From: Unio delphinus
Lineage: Eukaryota > Mollusca > Bivalvia > Unionida > Unionidae
Length of the DNA stretch: 64,000 nt
Assembly (NCBI GenBank): GCA_029339505.1
Contig: JAQISU010000163.1
Location: forward strand, 3,488,001 to 3,552,000
Direction: 5' to 3'
Shown: in pieces, positions 9,768-25,674 of the stretch
Numbering within the stretch: position 1 is the first letter of the stretch
Layout of the letters: every line of letters begins with the position of its first letter
The notes under the pieces: generated by a model
The model's database searches: none
The model's input: the letters and a program-made list of their open reading frames with translations, nothing else
Told to the model about the DNA's origin: nothing
Translations under genes and position numbers: made by a program

Positions 9768-11415
9768 TTTTGTAAAACTGCATTAAATTATGGCTGGTGT
9801 TGTGGACCTACAATCAGCAATGTTTGTTCTGGCAACCTTGCATGTGTTTTCCATATCTGAGATAGTTGTAATCAAGTCAATGAAGTAGTTAGACCAAACT
9901 TTTATTTTGTGTTAATCAGCAAAACATAACATTGTGGTGCATCACTTTACGTACCAGCGACAATTAACCAAACCCTTATTTTGTGTTAATCAGCAAAAAC
10001 ATAGCATCGCGGTGCATCAATTTACGAACCGTCGACGACGCTTGTGCGTTAAATTTTAAACGTCTGTGAATTTGACCCACGAGAAGTTAAATACTGCAGT
10101 GACTGGTTGTACTTTTGACCTTCAGCTGCAGACCACTACAGATATATTTTGCACGTGTCAAGTGATACAAGATAAAATAACTCTTAGCTACTATAAACAC
10201 GTGTTAATATGATTCAAGACAACAAGATCTATGATTGGGAACTTAAGAACTTAAGAACAATTTAAGCATCCAATGTATGATCATTGATTAAAACGTGAAT
10301 ACCCTTTAGTAACTTATGGGTCTAATGTAGCATCAACTGGACCTTAACGTTAAAAATAGGTATATTAAAATTAGTGTCAATGGGAATTTAAAATGGGAAT
10401 GTCACATGGAGATCAAAGGGATTTCAAAATTGGTGACATGATGGGGTTTATATGGTCAAACAATTTATTGGGGGAAATGTACTTCTACGTAGAAAGGGTT
10501 AATAGTGGCACACGTATACATGCAGAAAAACACATGCATCCAGACACACATAACAAAGGACAGAAATGTTCTAAAGAAAGACCCACTGATAGAATAGTGA
10601 CTCAAAAATGAAAAGTCTATTGCATGGGTTCAAAACATTTATACAAGTATATACATGGGTTCTATGGCCTGTGCCTTGGTCTAAGCACTATCTCTATTTA
10701 ATGCATAAACATTTGGGCATGAAACAAACCTATTTTCAAATAGGACACAGTTCATGCTTCTGTCTATATGCGTGACATACGTTGTTTCCAATCTGGCTAG
10801 GTACCACTTGTGTCGTAGAGTAGATGGTTCCCACCATGACCTCTCTTTCAGTTTTAATGTGCTGTTATGTCCATCGTTTTGGGTAAACTTATCGGCAAGG
10901 ACATCACGTGTATGTACCGTCTTCGTCTCATGTATGTACAACGTATACCATATGAATGGCCACTTTTTCCATCGGTGATATCAACTTTTCTCTCGTCGGC
11001 TTCAATAGCCCTCATCAATTTGGAAGAAGCTAGTTGGGCTGGTGTGTTAGACATACAAGCAAGTACAGACTCTTATGATCCATAGATAGGCTCAAACGAC
11101 CTGGATCTTTGCCTTGGCACTGACGTTTGAGTTCCTCTACCAGTGAGATTGGTAGGTCCGTAATTCTTTACTACTATGTGGACAGGTTATACCCGTGCTA
11201 AATACGCAAGAGCCAATAAGGAATAATGCTTATAAAGCTTGTAGAAGAGGATTACCGCTTAAGCATATAAAGTTGTATCTTTAAATATTCGAAAGATCAA
11301 ATGAACAGAAAGAATACCCCAGTAAATAATGTCTTATGTATGTCATAATGACTATATACTGATATCAAAAGCATTTGTACGTGTAAAATACTTGGGAGAA
11401 CATTTTGTGACATTA
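9768..11415. other. No gene recognised; one local duplication
   Basis: A unit of about 80 bp around TTATTTTGTGTTAATCAGCA occurs twice (about 9897-9970 and 9967-10040). The short ORFs at 10393-10611 and 10754-11085 show no motif. This is the 3' flank of the minus-strand channel gene. Confidence 0.5.
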
Positions 11416-12261
11416 TTATTTAGCATATCTGGACCAGATAGTAAAGATTGAAGTTGTGGTAGCAATGGTTGCTATAAAGAAAATCCAGAAGAAAATGAAG
11501 TCGAGAGCATTGCAGACATTTTCCCAAGTAACCTCATGCTGCTTATTTTCATTTGATGGTGGTAGTTTTGAGTTTGTCGTTACAGCAGTTGTGTCGGTAC
11601 TATCGTTTATGTAACCAGAACCGGAAATGACTCCATCTTGATTATATGCAGTTGCATGTAATTTGTTACGTCGTCTGCATCGGACTACCTCCACGATGAT
11701 TTGAAGTTTGATCAGCCACAATGGTATTGGATCAGCATCGACATCCCTAGAATTAAGTCGAAGTATAAACAGCGATAGAATGACGATCAATGTGCTAAGA
11801 CCAGTCATTATTATCAAGTAAATACCAAAGAATGAAATCTTTTCTGAATTCTGTGGCAGTGTCGACGTGATCATGCTTAAAAAGACAGCCAGTGCAAGAA
11901 ATACTGTCACAGAAAACGAAGCCTTTTCTCCAGATTCTGCCGGAAGTACGAATATGCAAACGTTCAGAGCAGATAGCATTATGACGGGTACGATAACGTT
12001 TAGTAAATAGAAGAGCGGTTTTCTTTTTAATTTGATTGTGAATACAACAGCAGCGTCAGTTAATTCATGTAATGTATCTGTGTTTGAGTCAACGACTGAC
12101 CACGCCGAATTTTCTACGTAGTTTTCCATGGTCAGTTTGTTCATCCCTTCTGTAAAATGTATTTCTGCTTTGGTATAACTCCATGCCTCAAATTTCAGGT
12201 CACACGTTTGAATATCGAAAGGAAAGTAGGTAATGTCAACAACACACGTAGACTTTAAAAT
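11416..12261 (-). CDS. Nicotinic receptor-like Cys-loop channel, 3' exon
   Basis: This exon encodes the second half of a pentameric ligand-gated channel. The Cys-loop is complete, with 13 residues between cysteines (CVVDITYFPFDIQTC). Four membrane helices follow: M1 (PLFYLLNVIVPVIMLSALNV), M2 with the GEKASFSVTVFLALAVFL pore lining, M3 (FGIYLIIMTGLSTLIVILSL), and M4 near the C end (FIFFWIFFIATIATTTSIF). The M3-M4 loop begins with a P-I-P-L-W-L segment, as in nicotinic subunits, and is short. The vicinal Cys pair of alpha subunits in loop C is absent, so it would be a non-alpha or divergent subunit. The acceptor is a pyrimidine-rich TTTGTTTCAG just before 12261. The 5' exon lies about 6 kb upstream at 18318-18799. 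Confidence 0.85.
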   Translation of the reverse strand: MLKSTCVVDITYFPFDIQTCDLKFEAWSYTKAEIHFTEGMNKLTMENYVENSAWSVVDSNTDTLHELTDAAVVFTIKLKRKPLFYLLNVIVPVIMLSALNVCIFVLPAESGEKASFSVTVFLALAVFLSMITSTLPQNSEKISFFGIYLIIMTGLSTLIVILSLFILRLNSRDVDADPIPLWLIKLQIIVEVVRCRRRNKLHATAYNQDGVISGSGYINDSTDTTAVTTNSKLPPSNENKQHEVTWENVCNALDFIFFWIFFIATIATTTSIFTIWSRYAK

Positions 12262-12299
12262 CTGAAACAAACACAAATATGAGCTACATAAACGAAAGC

Positions 12300-12705
12300 T
12301 ACATTAATTCTTCAATTTTAAAGGATTCGTTTTATTTTTTTCATTTACAATAATATCTGGTTGTTGCAGTTGAAATAAATTGCATTGAACACATTGGCCA
12401 GAGTAATTGCCCATCAATAATTGATAAGATAATTGATAATTAATCAATAATTGATAAGAGTAATTGCCCATCAATAACTGATAAGAGTAATTCCCCATCA
12501 ATAATTGATAAGAGTAATTGCCCATCAATAATTGATAAGAGTAATTGTCCATCAATAATTGATAGATAATTGATAATTAATCAATAATTGATAAAAGTAA
12601 TTGCCCATCAATAACTGATAAGAGTAATTGTCCATCAATAATTGATAGATAATTGATAATTAATCAATAATTGATAAGAGTAATTGCCAATCAATAATTG
12701 ATAAG
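12300..12705. repeat. 27-bp minisatellite in the channel intron
   Basis: Units of TAATTGCCCATCAATAATTGATAAGAG type are repeated about a dozen times, with variants, from about 12390 to 12705. Each unit contains inverted bits (CAATAATTG). It abuts the outer tip of the copy 3 terminal repeat at 12706. Confidence 0.85.
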
Positions 12706-12939
12706 AGCAGCAGAGTGTTTGCTAGAACGTCTTTTCCTTTTGTAAAAAAAACCAAAGCTTTCTATGAAAATGAAAAAAAATATGTCACAATAACGCCAAC
12801 CCGAAGCCACAAACTGGCCTAGAGTTTCTCTAATTGGTTAGTTTAGTTTGTTACTTTATTCTGTCGTTAGTGCTTTTTAAACTTTCTATGTGCGCTTTGT
12901 TTACCCATAGGACGTTGATGTTGAACTCACTCTGCTGCT
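12706..12939. repeat. Terminal repeat remnant of copy 3 with its own inverted arms
   Basis: The outer arm AGCAGCAGAGTG (12706-12717) and inner arm CACTCTGCTGCT (12928-12939) are perfect reverse complements. In copy 2 the corresponding arms are AGCAGCAGAGAGGGTG and CACCCTCTCTGCTGCT. The arms match within each element but differ between elements. Confidence 0.65.
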
Positions 12940-12984
12940 CTTTAGGTTCGAGTAATTAAATCATTATTATGTCAGACTAGCTGC

Positions 12985-13660
12985 TGTTTCTTAACCGAAG
13001 ATTTTATCAAGACTTATAAGACATCGCGATCCAGGATCTTGTAAATCTATACTTATAAATCCGTGTGGCGTAGTTTGCGCAGGCGAAGAAATTTTTTTAA
13101 AAATTTAATTATATCCATGTCTCTGCTACACCATGTCTGATGAATATTTATTAAATTACGTGTATCAACTTTATTGAATACAGCTAAAATATTGCAGTTG
13201 TCTCTGATCACTTTAGATATTTGTGTATATCGCTGAATAATATAAATCTCATCTGTATTTATATCGGCCTCGATAAAAAATCCGAACTTGATTTGTTTGT
13301 CCAGCATTAAATCATCGTATACTACAAGATGATTAATAAATTCATCCAATTATTCTACAGATGAGATTTCATCAATATCGATGATGAAATCAATATCATC
13401 GCTGCCTTCATTCAACAATTTTGCCTTCTCATTAAAATCATCTTTAAATGCATCGTAACATCTCTATATAGCAACTGACGGAGTTCTAAGAACATAAAGT
13501 ATCCCACTTGAGCCATCGACTTGCTAAATTTAATAATAACTGCATCTTACCAGTCCAAGATGGACCTATTATTATCATGATATAATTTGGTAGCGCTGGA
13601 TGATGTTTGGCTAGTCCTTATTTTCGTGTCGCTGAGAAATCAATAACATTAATGTTATAG
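12985..13660 (-). pseudogene. Packaging ATPase remnant, copy 3
   Basis: Translations in several frames follow the copy 2 ATPase from its start (INVIDFSATRK) to its end (DPGSRCLISLDKIFG region). The Walker A loop reads GPSWTGKM, altered from GPSGSGKT, so catalysis would be lost. The longest remaining piece is 13053-13349, matching the middle of the domain (RYTQISKVIRDNCNILAVFN). Confidence 0.75.
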
Positions 13661-13799
13661 AAATATTTTAAATAATATGATTCAATATCGGGCTAGATGA
13701 AGCGCATTCACCCCTACATCAACAATAATAACAACAAAGAGTGTATGTACAGGTAAACGTGTAAAATGTGCTACAAAGGATATAAACTTGTTTCCTGAC

Positions 13800-14195
13800 A
13801 CAGTCAGGTTTTAAAAAAGAGGTGGTTTTAAAAAAAAGTGGTGGGGATATGGCTACCTTGTTAGAACAATTACTAGGAGCTCCAACGGCTAAATACCTAG
13901 GAGAAAAACACATACCTGGATATAATAATTGTTGTCCTTGGAACCCGACTTGATATCGACTTGACGAACGAGTTCAACCAAGACCTGGAGAGTATCCAGT
14001 AAATGAAATTGACCAATCATGTCAAGTTTATGATGTAGCGAATAAAAAACAGAATTCGATCAACGACATGTTGTACATGCAAAGTTGATCCACTCATTAA
14101 ATTCCATAAAAATTATATCTCTCAGAGAATCATAAGCTGATTGGTTGGTTAGATCGCCAATGAAATGTAAACTAGTAATATGGGCTGGTAATTAA
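13800..14195 (+). pseudogene. Phospholipase A2-like domain remnant, copy 3
   Basis: The sequence follows the copy 2 domain: AKYLGEKHIPGYNN, then RPGEYPVNEIDQSCQVYDVA and a closing WAGN before a stop. The catalytic His of the HD pair reads Tyr (VYD), and the calcium-loop motif is shifted, so it would be inactive. A-rich runs precede the domain, at the place where copy 2 has its frame change. Confidence 0.7.
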
Positions 14196-14216
14196 TCAAT
14201 TTGTTATTATAAAATA

Positions 14217-15130
14217 ATGAATCGATTTATTATAGCCCAAGAGAGTATTTGAGAAGTACAGCAGCGATTAGTATACTCACTGATGCAGCAAATATTACAC
14301 GTTCGGTTGCTGAAAATTGGTTAGCACAACAGGCAATGTGGCAACTATATCTACTACCACATATATAAATTCAGTACGCGCATTTTCATGTCAGAGCTCT
14401 TACAGAGATTCATCTAGATGATATTTCGTTTTCACCTCATGATACTATTAAAACTGGTAGAATTCAATACATATACAAGTACGCGTTAACTGTTGTTGAT
14501 GTTGTTGATGTTGCAAGTAGATATAACGATGCAAAACTATTTTGACCTAAAACAGCTATTGAAGTTGCATCTGCTTCTGCGCAAATTTATCAACGATGAC
14601 CCATGCGACGGCTAAAACTACTATAAGTTGATCCTGCTTGGTGTAGTATGATCTCTGATTAAACATATAGCGTCAACATTAAATGAATACATTCCGCAAT
14701 TCATTGTGATCAGACAATCGTTGAACGATTTCATCAAACACATGCTGAGCGGCTATTTAGATATAAATATGCAAAGGAAATAGCCATGAACAAAATTAAA
14801 AAAGACACGAGATCAAGTGAATGGGTTACAAGACTACTCGTTGTGATAGCTGCAGTAAATAATGAGGTTACTCGTGCCATTTCTATGAAAGCCATCGATG
14901 CGATCACAAAAAAAAAACATATACTGATACAAGGACATAAGTTTTCAAAACAACGCGTATTATGCAATAAGATAATTATATTATCCTGGGGACTGATCAT
15001 ATTTGGAATGTAAGTACACATAAACTTGTCAGCATGGTGGGAGCCAGGGATAGACTAGCTGTCTATATGACAGATTCAATTAGAACAATTACAAGTAATT
15101 CTTGATTATACGCATTACCACCCTCTTCAC
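14217..15130 (+). pseudogene. Integrase remnant, copy 3
   Basis: It follows the copy 2 integrase in several frames: SVAENWLAQQAMWQLYL near the N end, YKYALTVVDV, and a C-terminal stretch at 14786-15013 (SSEWVTRLLVVIAAVNNEVT) matching REWVKRLPAVITALNNEIT in copy 2. This copy keeps a Trp codon where copy 2 has the TGA at 34198, which shows the ancestral residue. Confidence 0.75.
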
Positions 15131-15860
15131 TCTTTTGAACTAGCACCTTGACTTCGATTACAACTCAGTAAAGGTAAATATCACATTTTCACCTGTGTGA
15201 ACAAGACTACTATCAAAATTGTCAACGATAAATTGCCTTGGATTATTGTTTGAATATTGCCACAACATTACTGTGTTATCATCGACGACCCAAAGAACTG
15301 TATCAGAACTGATCAAGTTAATCCTTGGCATAAAATAATTGTCATTGCATATCCTAGCATCCATGGAGTTTTGTCTTTCAATTCACTCTCAGTAACAATC
15401 ACAGGAACTAAAACAATATCATTTAACACAAGATTTCTTTCTCTGATGATCCTGTTATATCAACTTCAATATTTTGTTTGCGTAAATTTGCTGGTCGATA
15501 ACATCATAGTACGGGTAGATTTTGAAAGTTTTCGCTGTGTAACAAAAATAGTTGTTGAAGCGTATCTTAAACTATCTTTCTACTTGCAACTATTAAATTA
15601 TCTGGCATTCCACAAATTCGTTGTATGTGTTTTTGAAATTATATCACGCATTTTTTCACACTGAAATTTATTCGGTTGTAGTCGGATTAATTTCTTAAAC
15701 TCTCTTCATTCTGGATCAATCGCTCTATGATCATCAATCATTTCTTCATAATAATCTACACTCTTTTCAGCCATTCGTGCGGATACATTCCATCACCTCA
15801 AATCATCACAGTAGTATTTTTCTTCAATAACCGATGAAGAAATAGTTTTAATATATCTAT
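15130..15860 (-). pseudogene. SF1 helicase and endonuclease C-terminal remnant, copy 3
   Basis: Minus-strand pieces match the 3' end of the copy 2 replication gene: the endonuclease-like tail (LWQYSNNNPRQFIVD), the helicase motif region around GYAMT and the KQNIEVDIT block, up to the YEE.IDDH segment near 15740. In this copy the helicase piece and the endonuclease piece are also contiguous, supporting that they belong to one gene. Confidence 0.65.
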
Positions 15861-17410
<1,550 letters not shown>

Positions 17411-17559
17411 AGCTAACTAACAAGATTTCTCAGCGACAAAAACCCAAGTACCAGTCTAACATCTCCCAGCGTTACCAAATTATGTCCACGCAATCATTAT
17501 AGGTTCATTGAAACACAATTGCTACTTAATTTGATAATCAGGTGGATCAGATGTAACAA

Positions 17560-18030
17560 GTTATGATTGATAGCTCGGTCAGTTGATACTCAGCGATGCT
17601 ACGAGGTTTTTAAGGATTTTTATACCATCGTACGCGATGGCACAACGTTTTTAAATGAGGATGGGCCCATCCCTCCGGATGGATTATATTAGTCATATAT
17701 ATGAGGCACTGTCCACGGATTTATTAATAATTTAGCATTATACGACGAGGTAATATTGGACAAAAATAAAATAGAGGTGGGCATAAAAACACACGTGATT
17801 TATAGTACCCAGTATTATACACAAATACCTAAAGTGATCAGGACTAACTATGTCTTAGTTGTATTTAACGGAGTTGATACACATACGCTGCGAAATATTC
17901 ACCAGACATTGTTTAGCGGTGATATGGATATAATTAAATTAAAACTATTAATATTATTAATTTAAGCACAGTCAGCGTTAAATTTACATGAACCAGGACT
18001 AAGATATCGAATCTGTCTAGATAAAATATT
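17560..18030 (+). pseudogene. Stray packaging ATPase fragment
   Basis: Plus-strand pieces match the copy 2 ATPase from the QRCYEVLKDF region to the end. The clearest is 17756-17965 (YTQIPKVIRTNYVLVVFNGVDTHTL is the landmark region, trimmed here to YTQIPKVIRTNYVLVVFNGV). It ends with LRYRICLDKIF near 18025. Its orientation is opposite to copy 3, so it is a separate remnant or an inverted rearranged part. No terminal repeat is seen next to it. Confidence 0.7.
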
Positions 18031-18317
18031 TTCAAGAGCAGCAATGGGGAACGGTGGGTAGGTGGGCGATCACGCTGTGATACCAAGCATATTTATGCGG
18101 TCGGTAGTTAAAAATAATTTTGGAATATTTTAGTGGTTTGTTTGGGGTGAAGTGTTATTTCGACAATTGGAGTGTTCTGTAAAATGTTCTGCGCACTTCC
18201 CAGTTTCTGATGACACACCAAAACATAAAATAAAATAGTTGTTACAAATTGAGGGATCACATTGTGTGTGAATTAAAAGACAATCTGATCGAAGCCGTTA
18301 TAGATAGAAATACTTAC

Positions 18318-18799
18318 TCATACGGCCACCTATTGACAGAACCATCACTCAGCACATAAACAAATAAATTACTGGATCCAATTCCTTTGATTTCTGAAAC
18401 ACTATTTTGCAGAGCAATGTCCGGTTTCCACACGTTGTCCTGTGGAATAAATATACTGTCAGTGTTGTTATAATTTGATGGGTCCCACTTTAGATAATGG
18501 TCATTCCAGTTAATTGAAAGATGGCCTGAAGTGATCAATTCTTCCTTCTGTGAGTCAAAGTCTAATATTCCTGTTAGGTAAAAGTGAATATAAACATCGA
18601 TTGCCAGATTTTGATCATATGTAGGTCTAACAGCCTTGTTATATGCATCTGTAGTGAAAAGCTTGTTTAATAGAGTCTTTGCATCATCCGATGTTTCAGC
18701 GTTTATCTTCGGCACATACTCCAATAGTAAAATCGGCATCAACACTAAATACAGTTTCCGATACGCCATATTCTCTGTGATGGATGAACTGGCAATCAC
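18318..18799 (-). CDS. Nicotinic receptor-like Cys-loop channel, 5' exon
   Basis: This exon encodes a signal peptide (after either Met 18799 or the internal MAYRKLYLVLMPILLLEY) and the first half of the ligand-binding domain. Family landmarks are the helix 1 region (DDAKTLLNKLFTTDAYNKAVRP), the WNDHYLKWDPSNY strand, VWKPDIALQNS and the closing SVNRWPYE before the Cys-loop. The exon is followed by a canonical donor, GA|GTAAGTATT, at 18317. Joined to the 3' exon the domain order is complete with normal spacing from Trp-Pro to the Cys-loop, but the phases do not agree by one base (see findings). Having so much of the domain in one exon points to a derived, intron-poor receptor gene. Confidence 0.8.
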
Positions 18800-19936
18800 G
18801 AATCTATGTACATCATATAGTTGATATTTTTGTGAAAACAGAAAATTCCTGTTTTGTAATACAAAAGCAATGTCTATAATTCAAACAAAGGTTAAAGGTT
18901 CATACAGTGTACAATTGTTTTAAATAACTGTTTTTTTTATACTGGTATAAAACGTTTCAAGACAGGATCATTCCTGTAAAGTATTTCTTCAACATATTTT
19001 GACAAATTATTTCCATACCGATCTGCTTTGCAATAAGTCCATGTTCACAGAAAAAAACAGTGGCAGCTCATTGGGTTACCAACACAAGTTTTGATATTAC
19101 TTATGAATGCTTTTTGGACATATAAACCACTGTCATGACAACAGTAATTTATTCTAACAAGTCACCGTCATGTACCGACGACACCTTGATTCACCTGGAA
19201 AAATGTAATATTGTGATTCAGTGTGTACAAATGTATACAGCGACCACCCTTTTATTTGAAGCAATGTAATTATTTCTCATAAAATGGCTGATTGAAAAGA
19301 TCTAGAATCACATTTGCAATTTATATTATCCTAGTAAAGTATAGGTTTGAAGATCATAGATGTGATGAATAATATACTTATGGATGTAGTTTTAGGTGAG
19401 TGAGTTTCTTTCAAAAGGAAAAAAATAGGTAAACCACCTACACGATTCTGTTTGAAAACAGGCCCTGTAGGTATTCGTTAATGAGAAAACAGGCCCTGTA
19501 GGTATTCGTTAAACGTGTATGAGAAGGATGTACAAAAGGAGGTTATAAGCTATTGCCGTTTTTCTGTTTTAAAACTGTCACTGTAGTAGTTCATGTGGAT
19601 ATAATATGGGTATAATTACGACATTGAACTTTGTCTTGCTAATAAAACTATACAATGTCACAAGATTTTTTTATTCTTTGTATTCGTTTTTAATCCAATT
19701 TTAATATGGTTAAAGTTTGACAAATTTCAGACTTTCAGCTTAACCCAGATATTGTACTCGACATGTTTCCAAAATACACGGTTAGTTCCGTATTAGTATT
19801 TTTGTCTATATTTGACACATATAGTGCGACTCCGGTTTACTGTGTACGCTGATTGTACTTGGTTGAGTATGTTATTAGGGTAAATACGGTACACTTGGTT
19901 GAGTATTATATTATGGTAAATACGGTACATCAGGAT

Positions 19937-19939
<3 letters not shown>
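18800..19939. other. Upstream flank of the channel gene; short duplication
   Basis: No gene is recognised. A segment of about 29 bases containing AACAGGCCCTGTAGGTATTC is duplicated at about 19455-19482 and 19485-19512. Another short repeat (ACGGTACA with TTGGTTGAGTAT) occurs at 19856-19930. Promoter elements cannot be assigned by eye. Confidence 0.4.

Positions 19940-20023
<84 letters not shown>
19940..20023. repeat. (TA)n microsatellite
   Basis: Uninterrupted TA repeats of about 42 units. Confidence 0.95.
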
Positions 20024-20027
<4 letters not shown>

Positions 20028-20574
20028 GATTCCTGTAAGGTAGGCACACCCTCGTGACGGACAAGCAAGCAACTCTCATCTAATTAAGTCACTATGAATT
20101 ACTGGATATAAATAAGATCATATGTAAATCAATGAGAGCTCACTGGACAGTTGTTTCTGAACAATTCCATCTATTCTAAATATTTTTCTATGACAAGGTA
20201 CCTAAAGGAATCAGTAATTGCCTTATGCATGGATACAGTTAACTAGTACTATAACAAAGTAGTAAACTTTTCATCACCACTCAACCATCTAGATTTTTAG
20301 AACAGATGTCAGAGTGAAGAGTGACGTCCCAAATTCTTACACGGGGATTCGTGTTAATACATAATGACATTGTTATATATTAAGAAAGAATATTATCATA
20401 CAGGCTAGATAATAACTGATTATGTTTGTGATAAAAGTTAAAATCGCCGTTTACATAAAAGTACAGAGTTTGATGTGAAGTGCGTAATATGTATAATAGA
20501 GGAGTGAACAGAATATCGAGTAGAAACAGGTCATGTTAAGTCGGCCACTGACAATTTAAACGATTCAAATGGTT
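20024..20574. other. No feature recognised
   Basis: AT-rich sequence with no long ORF and no clear repeat. Confidence 0.4.
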
Positions 20575-20800
20575 TGTGTTGTTGTTGGTTGGGTTTATCG
20601 CCAATTTTTGGTGCATGGCGGCCAGTATAACCTGTGGAGAAAGGAATCCAGAAAGTACAAGTATTAACCACCGACCCATGGGAAGCTACCTTTCTTCCAT
20701 AACCAACATTGGCCAAACAAGAGACTCGAACCCACACGGACAGTGGTTTGATAGCAATGATCGACAAAGGCGACGAGTCGGCCAAACTGATCCTCCAAAA
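20575..20800 (-). mobile_element. tRNA-headed SINE, diverged copy
   Basis: Read on the minus strand, the head has a tRNA(Ser/Leu)-type A box (TTGGCCGACTCGTCGCC) and a B box GGGTTCGAGTCTC, then a body shared with the copies at 50360, 56443 and 63729 (CAATGTTGG, CGGTGGTTAA, ACTGGCCGCCATG) and a (CAA)n-like tail seen as TTGTTGTTGG on the plus strand. Confidence 0.7.
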
Positions 20801-21496
20801 CCTAATTGAAGAAGTTTAAAACTTGAAGCATACGTGTTGTTTGGGGCGGGAGCGGGGTGGCTTGGTTTTATCATGTTTTGATGGCACGTTCTCATTGATT
20901 ACACTAATTATCCTAGAGGGTTTACACTCTTGACATATTTTAATACCTATTCATCTGAAGAGAAAAAGACAAAGAGACAGATAGGCATAGGATGGATGGA
21001 AAAAGAAAGATAATAAGCAGAAGAAGAAAATTGAGTGGGCCTAAATATGAAAATGCAAGTTATGAAAACATGAAATATTTAAAATAAGAAAATAGTTCAA
21101 GCATGAAGTGGAAACATCACATTGTCACGAGCGAGGAAGCCACCTGTGACCATACAAAAAGTTTTCGCTTCACGAATGATTTATATCTTTATATCTACGT
21201 GTTTTCACTATATATTACGTACGATTTATCCTGATAGGTATGTACCTGTATACTGAATATTGGTCATATTGTAAATTTCCTAGTATAGTCTTTCATGATA
21301 AAAACGTATGAATGTGTGTGCAGCGTTACCTGATGATGTGCATAGTCTTGTATTTTTATTTTGTGTTTTATATATTTATTTTAAATCATACCCAATTACT
21401 ATAAATGAGGATCACTTGGTATAAGGTTCAGTCATGACCAACTGTGTTATCCTCGTTAATGATAGTTTGTTGTTATTGTTGTTCTTGTTGTTGTTG

Positions 21497-21555
<59 letters not shown>

Positions 21556-22044
21556 TTTGAAATTGTCGCCTGTATCATTACTTCATAGATCAAAATATAT
21601 TCTTAATATGTTTAATTATTTAAAACCAAGTTTGGGTTAAGATAATGTTCAGACCGTGTATTTTGCCAATATGGCTGTTTTTGTAAAGAACGAGTTGTTT
21701 ATTTTCTTTAAAACATTGTTTGAATGGGAGTAATGTAGAAAAATCAAAGAGTGTTGTATGAGGCTGACTTCAGAGTTAATTCATTTAAGTAAACTATTTT
21801 AAATATGGTAAGTTTACATTGAAGTACTTGGTCCCTTATTTTGTTTATTTCTGCATTCAATTATAACCATGAGAATTCTGAAGTTTTGTTCTGTAACAGA
21901 CGATGAATTCATATTTTCCATTGTTATATAACATATCTTTGCAAACAACACATACGTATAAGCTATTTTCCCATCAATTCAAACATGATTATGACTGCGA
22001 TGCGTCTGAAAGTTGCCATAACAACATCTTGATTGAAATACTGA
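20801..22044. other. No gene recognised; (TTA)n tract
   Basis: A (TTG)/(TTA)n tract spans about 21466-21556, and its poly-Leu ORF is an artefact. The rest is AT-rich with no recognisable coding sequence. Confidence 0.5.
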
Positions 22045-22131
22045 AACAAGATGTGTCCAATAAATACTTGTACCGTTGATTACAATTTTTAATCAAGATG
22101 TGTCCAATACATACTTGTACCGTTGATGTGT
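22045..22131. repeat. Short dispersed repeat (also at 27480-27552)
   Basis: A tandem pair of ATACTTGTACCGTTGA separated by AATCAAGATGTGTC occurs here and again at 27484-27552 with few changes, so it belongs to a dispersed repeat of unknown type. Confidence 0.6.
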
Positions 22132-24660
<2,529 letters not shown>

Positions 24661-24769
24661 TTGCAACTTCTATAATTTTCATCTCTAATTTAATTTTACA
24701 GGGCTGTACTAAATGTTTAACTACCTGTTCCTGACATTAATCAGTTTGCGTCATTGTACTGTGATGTTG

Positions 24770-24951
24770 ATGTATTCATAAATATAGGAATAAATTTGAT
24801 AAGCACAGCACAATGCATTCAAGAAAACTCTTATTTTAGGTGTAATCGTGGACATTGTTTGGTAATGCCCACAGCAAGGGAATGTGTATATTGTTGTGAC
24901 ATAGAGAAGGTCAAAAGTGTCTGCAATGAATACCAGGCATACAATGTATAG
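24770..24951 (+). CDS. P2X7 C-terminal-domain-like exon (tentative)
   Basis: The frame reads FRCNRGHCLVMPTARECVYC followed by CDIEKVKSVC. A Cys-x4-Cys, Met-Pro-Thr, Glu-Cys-x-x-Cys-Cys layout is the pattern of the zinc-binding P2X7 receptor C-terminal domain, which is common in invertebrate single-domain proteins. The domain would normally continue with a conserved C-I-x-H segment; here the frame stops soon after AYNV. It may be an exon with a splice site near 24950 or a broken copy. The neighbouring THAP exon is on the other strand. Confidence 0.45.
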
Positions 24952-25601
24952 CACACCATCCATTGTTCAGTCCAGTTTCACACTGGACCAGTAACAATAT
25001 CTACTAAAACTTTTGATTTCCTAATTTGATCTAATGCACAAAGCAAAATTTATCTCAACTTAGTTTTCAAATTATTATTTCAGAAGACATCTGTATACAG
25101 CATATAGACAATTTGTTCGGTGATGTTGACACTTCTTGGGCAAGGAAGTGAGGGTCATCTTTCCATCATGTGCTGTTCAGAGGATCCGCACTACCTTTCC
25201 TGATCAAAACCTGAACTACACATGCTTTCATGAGGTTGACAGCGATTAAACCTTCTAAGAAGATTTTGAGTAGAAATATCCTTATCAGGCTTCTCATACA
25301 GATTACACATAGGTGGTGGTACATCGACACAAAGTTTGACTCCTTCATCATTTACCTGTCCAATTCTGAATGATGTTTTCATCAGACTTTTAATATAATT
25401 TGTAAATTAAAGAAAATTTAATATGCATTGTATTGCACAAACCAAAATCTGCAACTTTGTGTTGAAGTTAATACATGAATTAAAAGTATTTGTCTTTGCA
25501 ATTGTTTGCATATTTTTATTATTTTACCATAGGGCGAAATCTTGATCTTTAAAATTAAAGAAGTGTCAACTTTAAGAAATATTTTGCCTTTACTGTTTGA
25601 A

Positions 25602-25604
<3 letters not shown>
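24952..25604 (-). other. Possible coding remnant 25170-25385; otherwise nothing recognised
   Basis: On the minus strand a frame at 25191-25382 (KLCVDVPPPMCNLYEKPDKD) has an exon-like composition and is followed by an alternative frame over the same bases. No family recognised. The remaining sequence is AT-rich. Confidence 0.3.

Positions 25605-25668
<64 letters not shown>
25605..25668. repeat. (TA)n microsatellite
   Basis: About 32 TA units. Confidence 0.9.

Positions 25669-25674
<6 letters not shown>

Larger units (their letters stand above)
12706..15860. mobile_element. Polinton-like element, copy 3 (decayed left half, in the channel intron)
   Basis: The gene order is that of the left half of copy 2: terminal repeat, ATPase (-), phospholipase domain (+), integrase (+), then the 3' end of the helicase and endonuclease gene (-). 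All genes carry many stops and shifts. The element breaks off at about 15860, before most of the helicase and all of the polymerase. It is much more diverged than copies 1 and 2. Confidence 0.8.

Noticed and set aside
10393..11085. Small ORFs downstream of the channel gene
   Set aside because: No motif, no splice context and no coding-like composition.
21434..21640. Poly-Leu membrane protein
   Set aside because: It is encoded by a (TTG)/(TTA) trinucleotide tract.
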